Assembly: GCA_016716605.1 (NCBI GenBank) | Contig: JADJWA010000001.1 | Coordinates: forward strand, 2,401,001 to 2,465,000 | Source of the DNA: Flavobacteriales bacterium | GTDB taxonomy: Bacteria > Bacteroidota > Bacteroidia > Flavobacteriales_F > PHOS-HE28 | Length of the DNA stretch: 64,000 nucleotides | Direction: 5' to 3' | Part shown: piece by piece, positions 30,632 to 39,019 of the stretch | Layout of the letters: the number at the start of each line of letters is the position of its first letter | How positions within the stretch are numbered: the first letter of the stretch is position 1 | Translations under genes and position numbers: made by a program | Notes under the pieces: generated by a model | What the model saw: only the letters and a program-made list of their open reading frames with translations | Told to the model about the DNA's origin: nothing | Database searches by the model: none

Positions 30632-33145
30632 TCAGCGGAGCACGCGCCGGCTCCAGATCCCCTTGTCCGTGAGTACCTGCACGGTATAGGCCGATGGCGC
30701 GCGCGAGCTCAAGTCGATGAGCTGCCCCGCCCCGAACCCTTGGAGAATGATCCGGCCCGAGGCGTCGATCACCCGTAATTGGCGCAGCGCGCCATGTTCC
30801 GCAGCCAGGACCAGGCGGTAGCGGCCCTCGTGGTCAACGGGCAAGATCATCGGCGCGGACGTTGCGATCGATTCGGCCACCGAAGCGAAGGGCGAGAAGA
30901 ACAGATCCGCTTCCCAGATTCCGCGGCCGTAAGTGGCTGCACGCAGCTTCCCGATGGCCATGTTGATCTCGAGCTCGCTCACCACCACGTTGGGCATGCC
31001 CGTACCATATGGCTCCCACGCATTGGTGTAATCATCGCGGTAGAACACGCCCAAGTCGGTGCCGAGATAAACGCCATTGGGCGAATTGGGCTGGCACACC
31101 ACGCTGTTGGCCGGAACGTTCGGCAGGCCGGCGCTCCGGTTGATCCAGGTGGCGCCGCCGTTCGTGCTCTCGAAGATCTTGTTCGAGGCATGCTGACCGG
31201 AGTAGCTGATCCAAAGATGGAATGCATCCTCAGGGTCAACCGATATCGAGGTCGGAGCCTGGTTCTGAGGAAGGCCTGGCCGGATGTTCACTTGCGTGAA
31301 GCCTTCGTCCGTGAGGCGGGCGACCTTGTCCTCCCTCGCCACGTACCAGACATCGCTGTTGCTAGGCGCGATGGCCAGGCAGCGAACGAACTCCGTGGTT
31401 GGCCAGCCGGTCATGTCCACCCAGTTGTCGCCGTGGTCCTCCGAATAGAGCAGGTTGTTGAAGCCGGCGAACATGCGCCCGGGCACTTGTGGATCCATGG
31501 CGAAGGGCGTCACCCAAGCGCCCTCTTCGAACATGTCGTCGGTGAGGGATGTCCAATCCACGCCGCCGTTCGAGGATCGGCGCAGTCCACCGTTCTGCGA
31601 GGAGCTGAACACATTATCGGCGTTGAACGGATCGACCGCTGCTTCCATTCCATCGGCGCCGAACACATGGGTCCATTCGCCATTCACGTACCGGTTGCTG
31701 CCATTGTCCTGCGCACCGGCCATGATCAGGCCCGGCATCGATTCACTGCTGCCCATGCGGTAGAACTGCATGATGTCGAGCCCGGCGCTGAGATCGCTCC
31801 ATGACTCGGCGCTGTCGCCGGTCACGTAAATGCCGCCGTCGGATCCGCAATAGAGCTTGCCGTCGTGGATGTCGAGCGAGTGGATGTCGGCATGCGTGTA
31901 GCCCACCTCTGCAGGATAGACCCAATGGGATTTGATCTGCCAACTGGCCCCGCCATTGACGCTGCGCCATACGTTGATTCCGCCTACGTAAACGATGTCG
32001 GCGTTGCCCGGGTCAACGGCCAGTGCCATGTCGTACCAGGCTTGGCCTCCGCTGCCGCTGCCATTCTCGGAATAGCTGAAGATGTTGGGCGAGTCGGACC
32101 GGAGCTCGAAGGTGAGTCCGGCATCCGTGCTCCGCCAAAGGCCCAGGTAGCTGTTGTCCTCTTCATTGCTGCACAGCGCGTAAACCACTTCCGGTGCTGA
32201 AGGGCTCACGGCGATGGCCATTCGGCCCACGAGGTCCGGGGTGGGCAGGCCGTCGTTCACCGTGGGCGATACGATCTCGCCGCCGGCTGTGCTGCGATAG
32301 AAACGGTCCGTGCATGCATACACCTGCGTCGGGTCGCCGGGCTTGAACTCCACATCCCGGAAGCTGCCGGTTGATAATTGCTGCCAGGTGTCGGCGCCAT
32401 CGAGCGTCCGATACAGGCCGTTGCTCGCTGCGCAGTACAATCGCTGCGCGTTGGTAGGGTCCATACGGAGTGCGCGCGTGGTGCGGGTCTGCGTGATGTT
32501 CCAGTTCAGGCCGGTGGTGCTCCAGGTCGCACCGTCGTCGATGCTCTTCAGCACGCCTTGGCTGTAAGTGTCCGCGCCGTCCCCATCGCCAGTGGCGATG
32601 TAGATCGCACCCGTTCCGCTGGTGTCGATGGCGATGCCGCTCACGCCCATGCTCGACAGGTCCGTGTAGAGCGGTTCCCAGGTCGAGCCGTTGTCGCTGC
32701 TTCGCCAGAGGCCGCTGGCTGGCGTGCCGGCATAGATCACCTCGGGCTGACCCGGATGGGTGGCGGTGCAATTCACCCGGCCGTTGCCCGGGTTGTAGGA
32801 GATGCTCAGCCAGTTCGATGGCCCGAGCGGCTCCCAGACAGCCTCGTCGCGCGCGCCGCGCTGGTTGCGGAGCGCTTCCAAGTCGGCTTTCGCTTGCGAA
32901 TAGATCGATGGGTCCAAGCGCGTTCCTTCGGTTCCGCAGCGCTGCTCCATGAACCAGTGCCAGCGCTGGAACTGCTTCCAGCCTTGGCCGCGCTCATAGG
33001 GCTGGCCCTGCCAGTGCGCATCGAACGCGGCTTTCACCTCATGGATGGGCACGCTCTCGTCGAGCATGAGCTCCACCCAGGCCTGGGCGGTGCAGTACTG
33101 AGGACTGATGGCTGCGGTGAGCAGGAATGGAAGTAATCGGCGCAT
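30632..33145 (-). CDS. secreted sortilin/BNR-repeat beta-propeller with T9SS sorting domain
   Basis: An 837-residue exported protein. Signal peptide 1-21. The body (about 95-745) is a long propeller with Asp-box/BNR-type repeats, for instance LWRSSDNGSTWEPLY, LKSIDDGATWS, YRTLDGADTWQ, LWRSTDAGLTFE, LRRSSNGGVDW and IFESTNGGATW, like the VPS10/sortilin domain and the xyloglucanase-type (GH74) propeller. The catalytic residues of GH74 cannot be placed, so a binding or structural function is as likely. A type A T9SS domain closes the protein (about 765-837: GRYRLVLAAEHG ... SAYTVQVLTDKGIWSRRVLR, quoted in part). The promoter TACTTTCG at 33167-33174 faces that of mnmD. Its stop is six bases from the PorE-like stop. 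Confidence 0.85.
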   Translation of the reverse strand: MRRLLPFLLTAAISPQYCTAQAWVELMLDESVPIHEVKAAFDAHWQGQPYERGQGWKQFQRWHWFMEQRCGTEGTRLDPSIYSQAKADLEALRNQRGARDEAVWEPLGPSNWLSISYNPGNGRVNCTATHPGQPEVIYAGTPASGLWRSSDNGSTWEPLYTDLSSMGVSGIAIDTSGTGAIYIATGDGDGADTYSQGVLKSIDDGATWSTTGLNWNITQTRTTRALRMDPTNAQRLYCAASNGLYRTLDGADTWQQLSTGSFRDVEFKPGDPTQVYACTDRFYRSTAGGEIVSPTVNDGLPTPDLVGRMAIAVSPSAPEVVYALCSNEEDNSYLGLWRSTDAGLTFELRSDSPNIFSYSENGSGSGGQAWYDMALAVDPGNADIVYVGGINVWRSVNGGASWQIKSHWVYPAEVGYTHADIHSLDIHDGKLYCGSDGGIYVTGDSAESWSDLSAGLDIMQFYRMGSSESMPGLIMAGAQDNGSNRYVNGEWTHVFGADGMEAAVDPFNADNVFSSSQNGGLRRSSNGGVDWTSLTDDMFEEGAWVTPFAMDPQVPGRMFAGFNNLLYSEDHGDNWVDMTGWPTTEFVRCLAIAPSNSDVWYVAREDKVARLTDEGFTQVNIRPGLPQNQAPTSISVDPEDAFHLWISYSGQHASNKIFESTNGGATWINRSAGLPNVPANSVVCQPNSPNGVYLGTDLGVFYRDDYTNAWEPYGTGMPNVVVSELEINMAIGKLRAATYGRGIWEADLFFSPFASVAESIATSAPMILPVDHEGRYRLVLAAEHGALRQLRVIDASGRIILQGFGAGQLIDLSSRAPSAYTVQVLTDKGIWSRRVLR

Positions 33146-33158
33146 GCGTGCTTGCAGG

Positions 33159-33174
33159 TATGTTCGCGAAAGTA
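33159..33174. promoter_or_regulatory. abutting divergent -7 boxes (TATGTTCG and TACTTTCG)
   Basis: Plus-strand TATGTTCG (33159-33166) directly touches minus-strand TACTTTCG (33167-33174). The first would serve mnmD (ATG 33208), the second the sortilin-like gene (ATG 33145). Two polymerases could not occupy both at once. Confidence 0.5.
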
Positions 33175-33207
33175 GGGACGCACGGTTCGCCTCGACCTTC
33201 CTTCACC

Positions 33208-33900
33208 ATGACAGGGCCAGAGCTTCCTTTCCAAGAGGCGCCGCGAGATCGGCAGCCGGTGCGCACCGCCGATGGATCGCTAACGCTGAGCTGGGGCCCG
33301 GAGCATTACCACAGCATCCATGGCGCGGTGGTGGAGAGCACGCACGTGTTCATCAAATCCGGGCTCGAGGCTGCTGGATTGAAGCATTCTCACCTGCTCG
33401 AAGTGGGCCTCGGCACTGGCCTCAACCTGCTGCTCACGTGGGTGCGCTGCCTCGAGGGCAAGCTCACGGCCGATTACACCGCGTTGGAGCCGCACCCGCT
33501 GAGCCCAGCTGAGCTGGACCAGCTCGGGCATTGCGGCGATCTGGCGTGGCCAGGCCTGCACGAGCCCTTCATCGAGCGCATGACTTCGCCATCGGAGGAC
33601 TGGCATGAGGCGCTCGGCGGCCTGCGCTTCCGCAAACTTCCCATCCGCGTGCAGGAGTTCAACGAGGCAAGCGCTTATGATTTGATCTACTACGATGCCT
33701 TTGCGCCGCGGCATCAGCCGGAGATGTGGACTGCCGAGGTTTTCCAGCGCATGTTCGATGCGCTCCACCCGGGTGGGGTGCTGGTGACCTATTGCGCCAA
33801 GGGCGAAGTGCGGCGCAACCTGCAGGCCGTCGGCTTCACCGTTGAGCGCCTGCCGGGCCCGCCCGGAAAGCGCGAGATGCTGCGCGCCCGGAAAGGTTGA
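33208..33900 (+). CDS. mnmD: tRNA U34 5-methylaminomethyl-2-thiouridine methyltransferase MnmD
   Basis: A 230-residue stand-alone MnmD (DUF752) that adds the last methyl group of mnm5s2U34 in tRNA. The SAM motif LLEVGLGTGLNLLLTW (about 62-77) and the catalytic-loop block IYYDAFAPRHQPEMWT (about 157-172) are characteristic, as are GVLVTYCAKGEVRR and the ending PGPPGKREMLRA. The MnmC1 oxidase domain is absent, as is usual in Bacteroidota. The start MTGPELPFQ is chosen because an N-terminal extension to 33127 would read through the divergent promoter. It is convergent with the next secreted-protein gene. Confidence 0.9.
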   Translation: MTGPELPFQEAPRDRQPVRTADGSLTLSWGPEHYHSIHGAVVESTHVFIKSGLEAAGLKHSHLLEVGLGTGLNLLLTWVRCLEGKLTADYTALEPHPLSPAELDQLGHCGDLAWPGLHEPFIERMTSPSEDWHEALGGLRFRKLPIRVQEFNEASAYDLIYYDAFAPRHQPEMWTAEVFQRMFDALHPGGVLVTYCAKGEVRRNLQAVGFTVERLPGPPGKREMLRARKG

Positions 33901-33913
33901 AGGCAAAGGAGGA

Positions 33914-36058
33914 TCACTCCTTGACGAATCGGCCGATCGGCCGCTCACCGACCACCAGGACGTAAGCGCCGCTTTCCAAGCCGCCGATGGGAATGGCGTT
34001 CACGCCGTGGATCGCAGCGCCTTGCAGGAGCGATCGGCCTTGAGCATCGAGCACGCGAAAAACGCTGGAGGCACCGCTGTTGCCGAATTGCACGATGCCC
34101 TGCGCGGGCACGGGCCAGATCCGCTCACGCGTGGCGACACCGTCAGCTATGGCCAGGTTGAAATTGCCTTCCATGCAGATGCTGAAGCTCCCAGCTTCCG
34201 CGCCGCCGCCGTTCCACACGCGCACCAGGTAATCAGTGTTTTGGGCCAGGCCGGCGAGGTCGATCGGCGCGGCGATATCGGTCCAGCAGTCGATATAAAC
34301 GGGTTCGCTGCAATCCGTGTACAGCGCCGCATTCACGATGCCTGCCGTGCCTGCCTCGATGATCAGCTGCAGGTCGGTGGCCCAGCCCGCGCTGAAGGCG
34401 TACCAGGCGTCCACGATGTTGGCGTACGGATCGCATGGCGGGTTTGGAGAAGGCGTGCCGAAGGCGCAGACCGTGGTGCCCGTGCTGCTCTCGCAACCGC
34501 CGGGCAACTGAACGGTGAGTTCACTGGCATCCGTGCAGGCGTCATTCTCCACCGGTGCGCATGCCGGTGTGCAGGTCAAGCGGAGCAGGAAATCGCCTTC
34601 GTCCGCACCGTAGCCATGCACCAGCACGAGGTAATCCGTGCCGGCCGTTGTCTGGAAGGTGAGCTCGCTTGTGTTGCCGGGGCAATTCGGGCCATCGTCG
34701 TTGCCTGCCACGCAGGTCAATGCGCCGCAGGGTCCGGTGAAGACGCTGAGCTTGGTGTCGTAACCGCTGTTCAGGCAGGTGCTTAGCGTGGCGTCGTCGC
34801 CGTTGCCGGTGAAGCTGTACCAGAGTCCGCGCGCGGTGATGTTGGCCGAGGCGCAGGTCGGCGCCGCGGCGATCAATCCGCCCTCGGTATTGCCGGTGAC
34901 CTCGCCACCGCACGCAATGGGCAGGGCGCCTCCGCAAAGCGCGTTCACCGCTGGCGGATCGGTGAGGGTGGTGAAGGCCAGCGGGCCCGCCATCGGGCTG
35001 AGGTCCGCACCGCATTGCTCGCGGATGTACACTTCGTAATCGGTGGTCGGCGTGAGGCCGTTCAGCTGCACAGGCGGGCCATCGACTCCAACGGTGCCGC
35101 TCACCACGGTACCATTGCCCAAGGTGAAACCGGCCGGGCCGTATTCCACGGTGAAAGTGGCCGAGGTGTTCGTGGAGGTCCAGCTCACTGTCGCGGTCAC
35201 ATCCGTGGCAAGCACGCTGGCGCTGAGCGGCGCGCCGCAACTGAGGCAGTTCACCGACAGTTCGAATGGGCCGGTCTCTCCATCGTAGCCCTGCACGAGC
35301 ACGAAGTAGTTGGTGCCGGTTTGCGCCACGAAGGTCACGGTGGAACAGTACACCCCATCGGCCGCATCGTCGTTGCCGGTTGCGCATACGAGCGCATCGC
35401 ATGGACCTGTGTACACGTTGAGCTTGGTGTCGAATTGCTCATCGGGGCAGGTGCTGATCACGGTCTGCTGCCCGGTGCCCACGAAGCTGTACCACACTCC
35501 CGGGGCTGTGATCCCGGTCTCGCAGAATGGGGCGGCATCGGGCGTGGCGCTCTCGGTGCTTCCAATGTAGGTCTGGTTGCAGGTGATGGGCAGTGCGCCT
35601 TGGCACACATCGAATGTGATTCCTTCGCAGGAGGCAGTGAGCGTGAATGGGCCGGTCTCGCCATCATAGCCCTGCACCAGCACGAGGTAAGGGATGCCCG
35701 CTTCGGAAGCGAAGCTCACCGTGGAGCAGAACACGTCTCCATTCGCGTCGTCATTGCCCGAAAGGCACACCAAGTCGCCGCAGGAGCCGGTGTACACATT
35801 GAGCTTGGTGTCGTACTGCTCATCGGGACAGGTGCTCACCGTGATCTGCTGGCCATTCCCTTCGATGATGTACCACACGCCCGGCGCGGTCACGGCGGTG
35901 CCGCATGTGGGCGCTGCATCGGCGGTGGCGCCCTCTGTGGTGCCATCGAGCGCTTGTCCGCAGGCGATGACGATGGGGCTGCTGCAGTTGTCGTTGGGCG
36001 CTTGCGCGAAGAGCGTTGCGGGGAGCAACAGGAGTGCGGACAGGGCGATGCGGGTCAT
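33914..36058 (-). CDS. secreted protein with three PPC/CUB-like repeats, Fn3 and T9SS sorting domain
   Basis: A 714-residue exported protein. Signal peptide 1-18. Three near-identical repeats of about 125 residues, each with GVWY or GLWYSF, STC..(E)QYDTKLNVYTG and a LVLVQGYDGETGPF-type strand, at about 30-155, 155-280 and 385-510, carrying conserved cysteines; these resemble the PPC (bacterial pre-peptidase C-terminal) or CUB-like beta-sandwich. An Fn3-like domain (about 285-375) splits them, a fourth degenerate repeat (about 520-640) follows, and a type A T9SS domain ends the protein (about 645-714: WPVPAQGIVQFGN ... GERPIGRFVKE). Function: probably an adhesin or surface scaffold; no enzyme motif. 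The DNA repeats suggest tandem duplication. Promoter box at 36078-36085. Confidence 0.82.
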   Translation of the reverse strand: MTRIALSALLLLPATLFAQAPNDNCSSPIVIACGQALDGTTEGATADAAPTCGTAVTAPGVWYIIEGNGQQITVSTCPDEQYDTKLNVYTGSCGDLVCLSGNDDANGDVFCSTVSFASEAGIPYLVLVQGYDGETGPFTLTASCEGITFDVCQGALPITCNQTYIGSTESATPDAAPFCETGITAPGVWYSFVGTGQQTVISTCPDEQFDTKLNVYTGPCDALVCATGNDDAADGVYCSTVTFVAQTGTNYFVLVQGYDGETGPFELSVNCLSCGAPLSASVLATDVTATVSWTSTNTSATFTVEYGPAGFTLGNGTVVSGTVGVDGPPVQLNGLTPTTDYEVYIREQCGADLSPMAGPLAFTTLTDPPAVNALCGGALPIACGGEVTGNTEGGLIAAAPTCASANITARGLWYSFTGNGDDATLSTCLNSGYDTKLSVFTGPCGALTCVAGNDDGPNCPGNTSELTFQTTAGTDYLVLVHGYGADEGDFLLRLTCTPACAPVENDACTDASELTVQLPGGCESSTGTTVCAFGTPSPNPPCDPYANIVDAWYAFSAGWATDLQLIIEAGTAGIVNAALYTDCSEPVYIDCWTDIAAPIDLAGLAQNTDYLVRVWNGGGAEAGSFSICMEGNFNLAIADGVATRERIWPVPAQGIVQFGNSGASSVFRVLDAQGRSLLQGAAIHGVNAIPIGGLESGAYVLVVGERPIGRFVKE

Positions 36059-36077
36059 GGCGTGCGTTTGCTGCGCG

Positions 36078-36085
36078 CGAATGTA
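36078..36085 (-). promoter_or_regulatory. -7 box TACATTCG of the PPC/CUB-repeat protein gene
   Basis: Minus-strand TACATTCG, 19 bases before the ATG at 36058. It is the fourth exact TACATTCG in the window. Confidence 0.5.
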
Positions 36086-36099
36086 CCCGGGGGCGCTGA

Positions 36100-36855
36100 T
36101 CACGGTCTTCGCCGCTGCCGCTCCTTGCGCAAGCGCGCCTTGTCGGGGTCCTCGTGGAAGTAATAGCGGAGGTCAACGGTGAGGTAGGTGCCCGAGAGTG
36201 CCATCTTGGTGGTGAATCGCTGCACGGCGGGCGGACCGAAGTAGCTCCAGGTGGCATCGGCCTGGGCCATGTCCGTGAATGGGCGGTGGTAGGTGGCACC
36301 GAGGTAGAAGTAGCCGGAGCCCTCCGTACGGTACTCGAAGCCGATGTTGCCCAGCACGCTGGCCTGCGCCCAATTCCGGCGGAATACATACACGCCGCTC
36401 TCGCCCGTTCCAAGAATGGTCTGCGCATCGCTGGGATAGAAGTCGAGGGAAGCGCCCAAGGCCGTGTTCATCCAGGTGCGCTCGCCGACCCGCAGGTACA
36501 CCAGCGCGGTGAGGGGCAATTCGTAGCCCACGTAGCGGAAGCTGCCGCTCCGATCGTAGCCGCTCGTGTCGTTGGCGGCGCTGAATCGGAAGCGGCGTTG
36601 GATCTGGCCGATGCCGGTCTCTAGGCTGAGCATGCGGCTCAGGCCCACACGCACGCTCATGCCGTAGGCGATCCCCCCCTGCAATTCAACCCGGAACCGA
36701 AGGTGCTCGAGCTCGGCATCCACGGCCGGCTCGAAATAATCGATGGCGATCACGGGCTTCACCTGGATCCCGACGGTGGTGACGCCCACCTGCGCGACAG
36801 CCGTTCCGCATGCGCAGAGGGCCCAAGCAAACGGTCCGATGACCAATGATCGCAT
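36100..36855 (-). CDS. outer-membrane beta-barrel protein of unknown function
   Basis: A 251-residue protein with a signal peptide (1-21) and alternating amphipathic strands typical of an 8- to 12-stranded outer-membrane barrel (for example LSLETGIGQIQRRFRF, SFRYVGYELPLTALVYL, YFYLGATYHRP, TYLTVDLRYYF). It ends in an aromatic strand DLRYYFHEDP followed by a short Lys/Arg tail, and belongs to the general outer-membrane beta-barrel (OMP_b-brl) class of Bacteroidota. No specific ligand can be named. The start at 36855 is chosen since it opens the signal peptide; a CATCTTTG box lies five bases upstream. The longer frame to 37218 is Arg/Pro-rich and not real. Confidence 0.78.
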   Translation of the reverse strand: MRSLVIGPFAWALCACGTAVAQVGVTTVGIQVKPVIAIDYFEPAVDAELEHLRFRVELQGGIAYGMSVRVGLSRMLSLETGIGQIQRRFRFSAANDTSGYDRSGSFRYVGYELPLTALVYLRVGERTWMNTALGASLDFYPSDAQTILGTGESGVYVFRRNWAQASVLGNIGFEYRTEGSGYFYLGATYHRPFTDMAQADATWSYFGPPAVQRFTTKMALSGTYLTVDLRYYFHEDPDKARLRKERQRRRP

Positions 36856-36932
36856 GGCGCCAAAGATGCCGCGCGCCGGACATGGTCGGTGCTGCATTCC
36901 TGCAAGAGGCGGTGCCGGTGCAGGCAACGCGA

Positions 36933-37268
36933 TCAGCGCGCATGCTGCAGGATTGCCCCGACTGCGGCCAGGGCCAGCAGCACGCCGAGCAAGGCGATCA
37001 ACCCCCAGCGCAGCGGCTTGTTCGCGATGAAGGGCTCGCGATGGCGGCCCATCACCGTGTAATTGAAGCGCACGGCCCGCTCCCGATCGGCCCGGCGCGC
37101 GGCCACCAGGAAGGGCGGACCGCCTTCTGGATCGCGCTCGTGGCGCAAGCCCCCGTTGCGCAGCGCTTCCTCGAACTCCAAGGCTTGCTCTTCGCTGTGG
37201 AAGCGGAAGACCAGCCATTGGTCGTCCGTTGGGTGCTCAGAAAAATTGGTGAGGTTGGGCAGCTGCAT
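36933..37268 (-). CDS. conserved hypothetical protein with C-terminal membrane helix
   Basis: A 111-residue protein. The N-terminal ferredoxin-like region (QWLVFRFHSEEQALEFEEALRNGGL, quoted in part) has a strand-helix pattern; GGPPFLVAARRADRERAV and FNYTVMGRHREPFI follow; one transmembrane helix (about 88-108) ends the protein. The pattern looks like a small Bacteroidota family of unknown function. It begins three bases after the nitroreductase stop, so the two form an operon, but no functional link is visible. Confidence 0.7.
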   Translation of the reverse strand: MQLPNLTNFSEHPTDDQWLVFRFHSEEQALEFEEALRNGGLRHERDPEGGPPFLVAARRADRERAVRFNYTVMGRHREPFIANKPLRWGLIALLGVLLALAAVGAILQHAR

Positions 37269-37271
37269 GGC

Positions 37272-37859
37272 TCAGGCGGTTCGCCAGTCCGTCACGGTTT
37301 CCAGGGGACGCCGATGGCTGCTGGGCCATTCGATCGCCGGATAACCCAGGTAGAAGAGGCCCATGGCCTGGCCATCGGCACCGAGTCCGAGGAACCTGCG
37401 CATGGCTTCACCGGTCATGGGTCCGCCGGTAGCCCAAAAGCCTCCGAGGCCATAGGCTGCGCAGGTCAAGTGCATGTTCTGCACGGCGCAGGCCACGGCC
37501 CATTGCTCATCGCGCGCGCTGATCTTCCCCTTGGGATCGCGCTCCATGCCGATGGCGATCACCACGCTGCTCTGGAGCGGCCTTTGGGTCATGTTGTCGA
37601 GTTTCTTTTGGAGGAACTTCTCCGGTGGCGTGCTCGCGCGATAGGTCTCGCCGAGGAAATCCGCGAGCTGATCGCGCGCTGCTCCCGTGAAAACCGTGAA
37701 GCGCCAAGGCTGCGTGAGGCCATGGGTGGGCGCCCACGTGGCATTGGTGAGGATGCGCTCCACCACTTCACGATGCACCTCGCGGCTGGTGTAGTCTTTC
37801 GGGTAGATGGTACGGCGGTGCCGGATGAGCTCGCTGATCTCGCTCACGCTGAATTTCAT
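37272..37859 (-). CDS. nitroreductase family protein (YdjA-like)
   Basis: A 195-residue flavoprotein of the nitroreductase superfamily, of the short YdjA-like type. Typical blocks: IRHRRTIYPKDYTSREV (about 12-28, the FMN-phosphate arginine cluster), ILTNATWAPTHGLTQPWRFTV (quoted in part: WAPTHGLTQPWRF, about 42-54), AVQNMHLTCAAYGLGGFWATG (quoted in part) and LGYPAIEWPSSHRRPLE. It would reduce nitro-compounds, quinones or similar with NAD(P)H; the physiological substrate is unknown. The start MKFSVSEISEL fits the family; a TCTCTTTG box lies four bases upstream. First gene of a two-gene operon. Confidence 0.88.
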   Translation of the reverse strand: MKFSVSEISELIRHRRTIYPKDYTSREVHREVVERILTNATWAPTHGLTQPWRFTVFTGAARDQLADFLGETYRASTPPEKFLQKKLDNMTQRPLQSSVVIAIGMERDPKGKISARDEQWAVACAVQNMHLTCAAYGLGGFWATGGPMTGEAMRRFLGLGADGQAMGLFYLGYPAIEWPSSHRRPLETVTDWRTA

Positions 37860-37916
37860 GGCGCAAAGAGAAGCATTGGCCCCGTTCAGGCAGCGAAGCG
37901 CCAGCACGTCCCGTCA

Positions 37917-37924
37917 TACCTTCC
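37917..37924 (+). promoter_or_regulatory. -7 box TACCTTCC of a secreted T9SS protein gene
   Basis: TACCTTCC, 24 bases ahead of the ATG at 37949; matches TAnnTTTG apart from the last two positions. Confidence 0.35.
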
Positions 37925-37948
37925 GCCACCTTAAACCAGAACGGAACC

Positions 37949-38959
37949 ATGCACCTTCGTTACGCGCTGCCCGCCATGGGCGCATTCCTCGGCCTCGCCG
38001 CACAGGCCCAACCCACCCTCACCGCTGCCAACGATGTCCCGCTCGATGGGATGCAATTCAGCGTTCACTCGGCCGAGGATTTCACCTCCATCGGCGGGGG
38101 AGGCACCAATGTCACCTGGCATTACTGGAACATGCTCATGCCGAACACAGGCAACCGCGATTACCGCTGGTTCAATGCATCCGTGACGCCCAGCGCGGCA
38201 CTCGTGCCTAGCGCATCGCTTCTGAGCACCGATGGAGGCACCGATACCACCTTCTGGGACGTGGATACCGATGGGCTCGTGCAAGTGGGATCGCGCACCA
38301 ACCTGACCGGCGGGGTGATCAATTACTCCGATCCCTTCACGGAGCTGAAGCTTCCCTGCACCTATCTCACGGCATGGACCGATCAGCACGCAGCCAGCTA
38401 TTCCATCAGCGGCTTCCCGGTCACGCGCACCGGCACCATCACCGGCATCGCCGATGCCTACGGGCAGTTGCAATTGCCGAGCAACTACCAGCACGATGTG
38501 CTTCGCGTGAGGGTGCGCCGCCAGATCACCGATGCCGCTGCGATCGCTACCACGGTCCGCATCGAAACCGTGAACTATTACTACCAGGCAATGGCTCGGT
38601 ATCCGAAGCTGAAGCTGCAGGTCGATTCCGTGCAGATCAACGGCGGCGCTTGGGCCGTGACCAAGCGCGCTGAGTGGACCGGGGAGGGCTTTGTCGTGGG
38701 CCTGCCGGAGGGTCTCTCCGACGAGGACGTGTTCACCGCCTATCCGAACCCCACCGATGGGCCGCTTACCATCGAGGTGGCCGACGGCATCGGAGCGCGC
38801 GTGGAGATCGCTGATGCAGCGGGCCGCATCGTCGAGGGCTTCACGCTGAGCAGTGATCGTGCTTTGGTCGGCACGGCGCACCTGCGTGCTGGCGCCTACC
38901 TGGTGAGCGTCACCGCGCTCAACGGCGATCGCCGCGTGCAACGTGTGGTGGTGCAATAG
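37949..38959 (+). CDS. secreted protein of unknown function with T9SS sorting domain
   Basis: A 336-residue exported protein. Signal peptide 1-20. The body (about 25-240) has no recognisable domain; it is beta-rich with aromatic motifs such as VTWHYWNMLMPNTGNRDYRW and NYYYQAMARYPKLKLQVD (quoted in part), reminiscent of Bacteroidota proteins that follow a T-S-x-x-Y pattern. The C-terminus is a clear type A T9SS domain (about 262-336: AYPNPTDGPLTIEVAD ... LRAGAYLVSVTALNGDRRVQRVVV, quoted in part). A strong rho-independent terminator follows 14 bases after the stop, so the gene is transcribed alone. Confidence 0.8.
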   Translation: MHLRYALPAMGAFLGLAAQAQPTLTAANDVPLDGMQFSVHSAEDFTSIGGGGTNVTWHYWNMLMPNTGNRDYRWFNASVTPSAALVPSASLLSTDGGTDTTFWDVDTDGLVQVGSRTNLTGGVINYSDPFTELKLPCTYLTAWTDQHAASYSISGFPVTRTGTITGIADAYGQLQLPSNYQHDVLRVRVRRQITDAAAIATTVRIETVNYYYQAMARYPKLKLQVDSVQINGGAWAVTKRAEWTGEGFVVGLPEGLSDEDVFTAYPNPTDGPLTIEVADGIGARVEIADAAGRIVEGFTLSSDRALVGTAHLRAGAYLVSVTALNGDRRVQRVVVQ

Positions 38960-38973
38960 GTAACCAGGCATTT

Positions 38974-39014
38974 GGAAACGCGCCCTTCCGTTCGCGGGAG
39001 GGCGCGTTTCCTTT
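38974..39014 (+). terminator. rho-independent terminator
   Basis: Perfect 13-bp stem GGAAACGCGCCCT / AGGGCGCGTTTCC with a 12-base loop, followed by TTT. It ends the T9SS gene and lies right before the CPBP gene. Confidence 0.88.
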
Positions 39015-39019
39015 GGCGC

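Noticed and set aside
33914..36058. Repeat-like DNA phrases that could be mistaken for a CRISPR array
   Set aside because: The phrases are in-frame protein repeats of about 375 bases with diverged copies, not short identical repeats with unique spacers; no cas genes are present.
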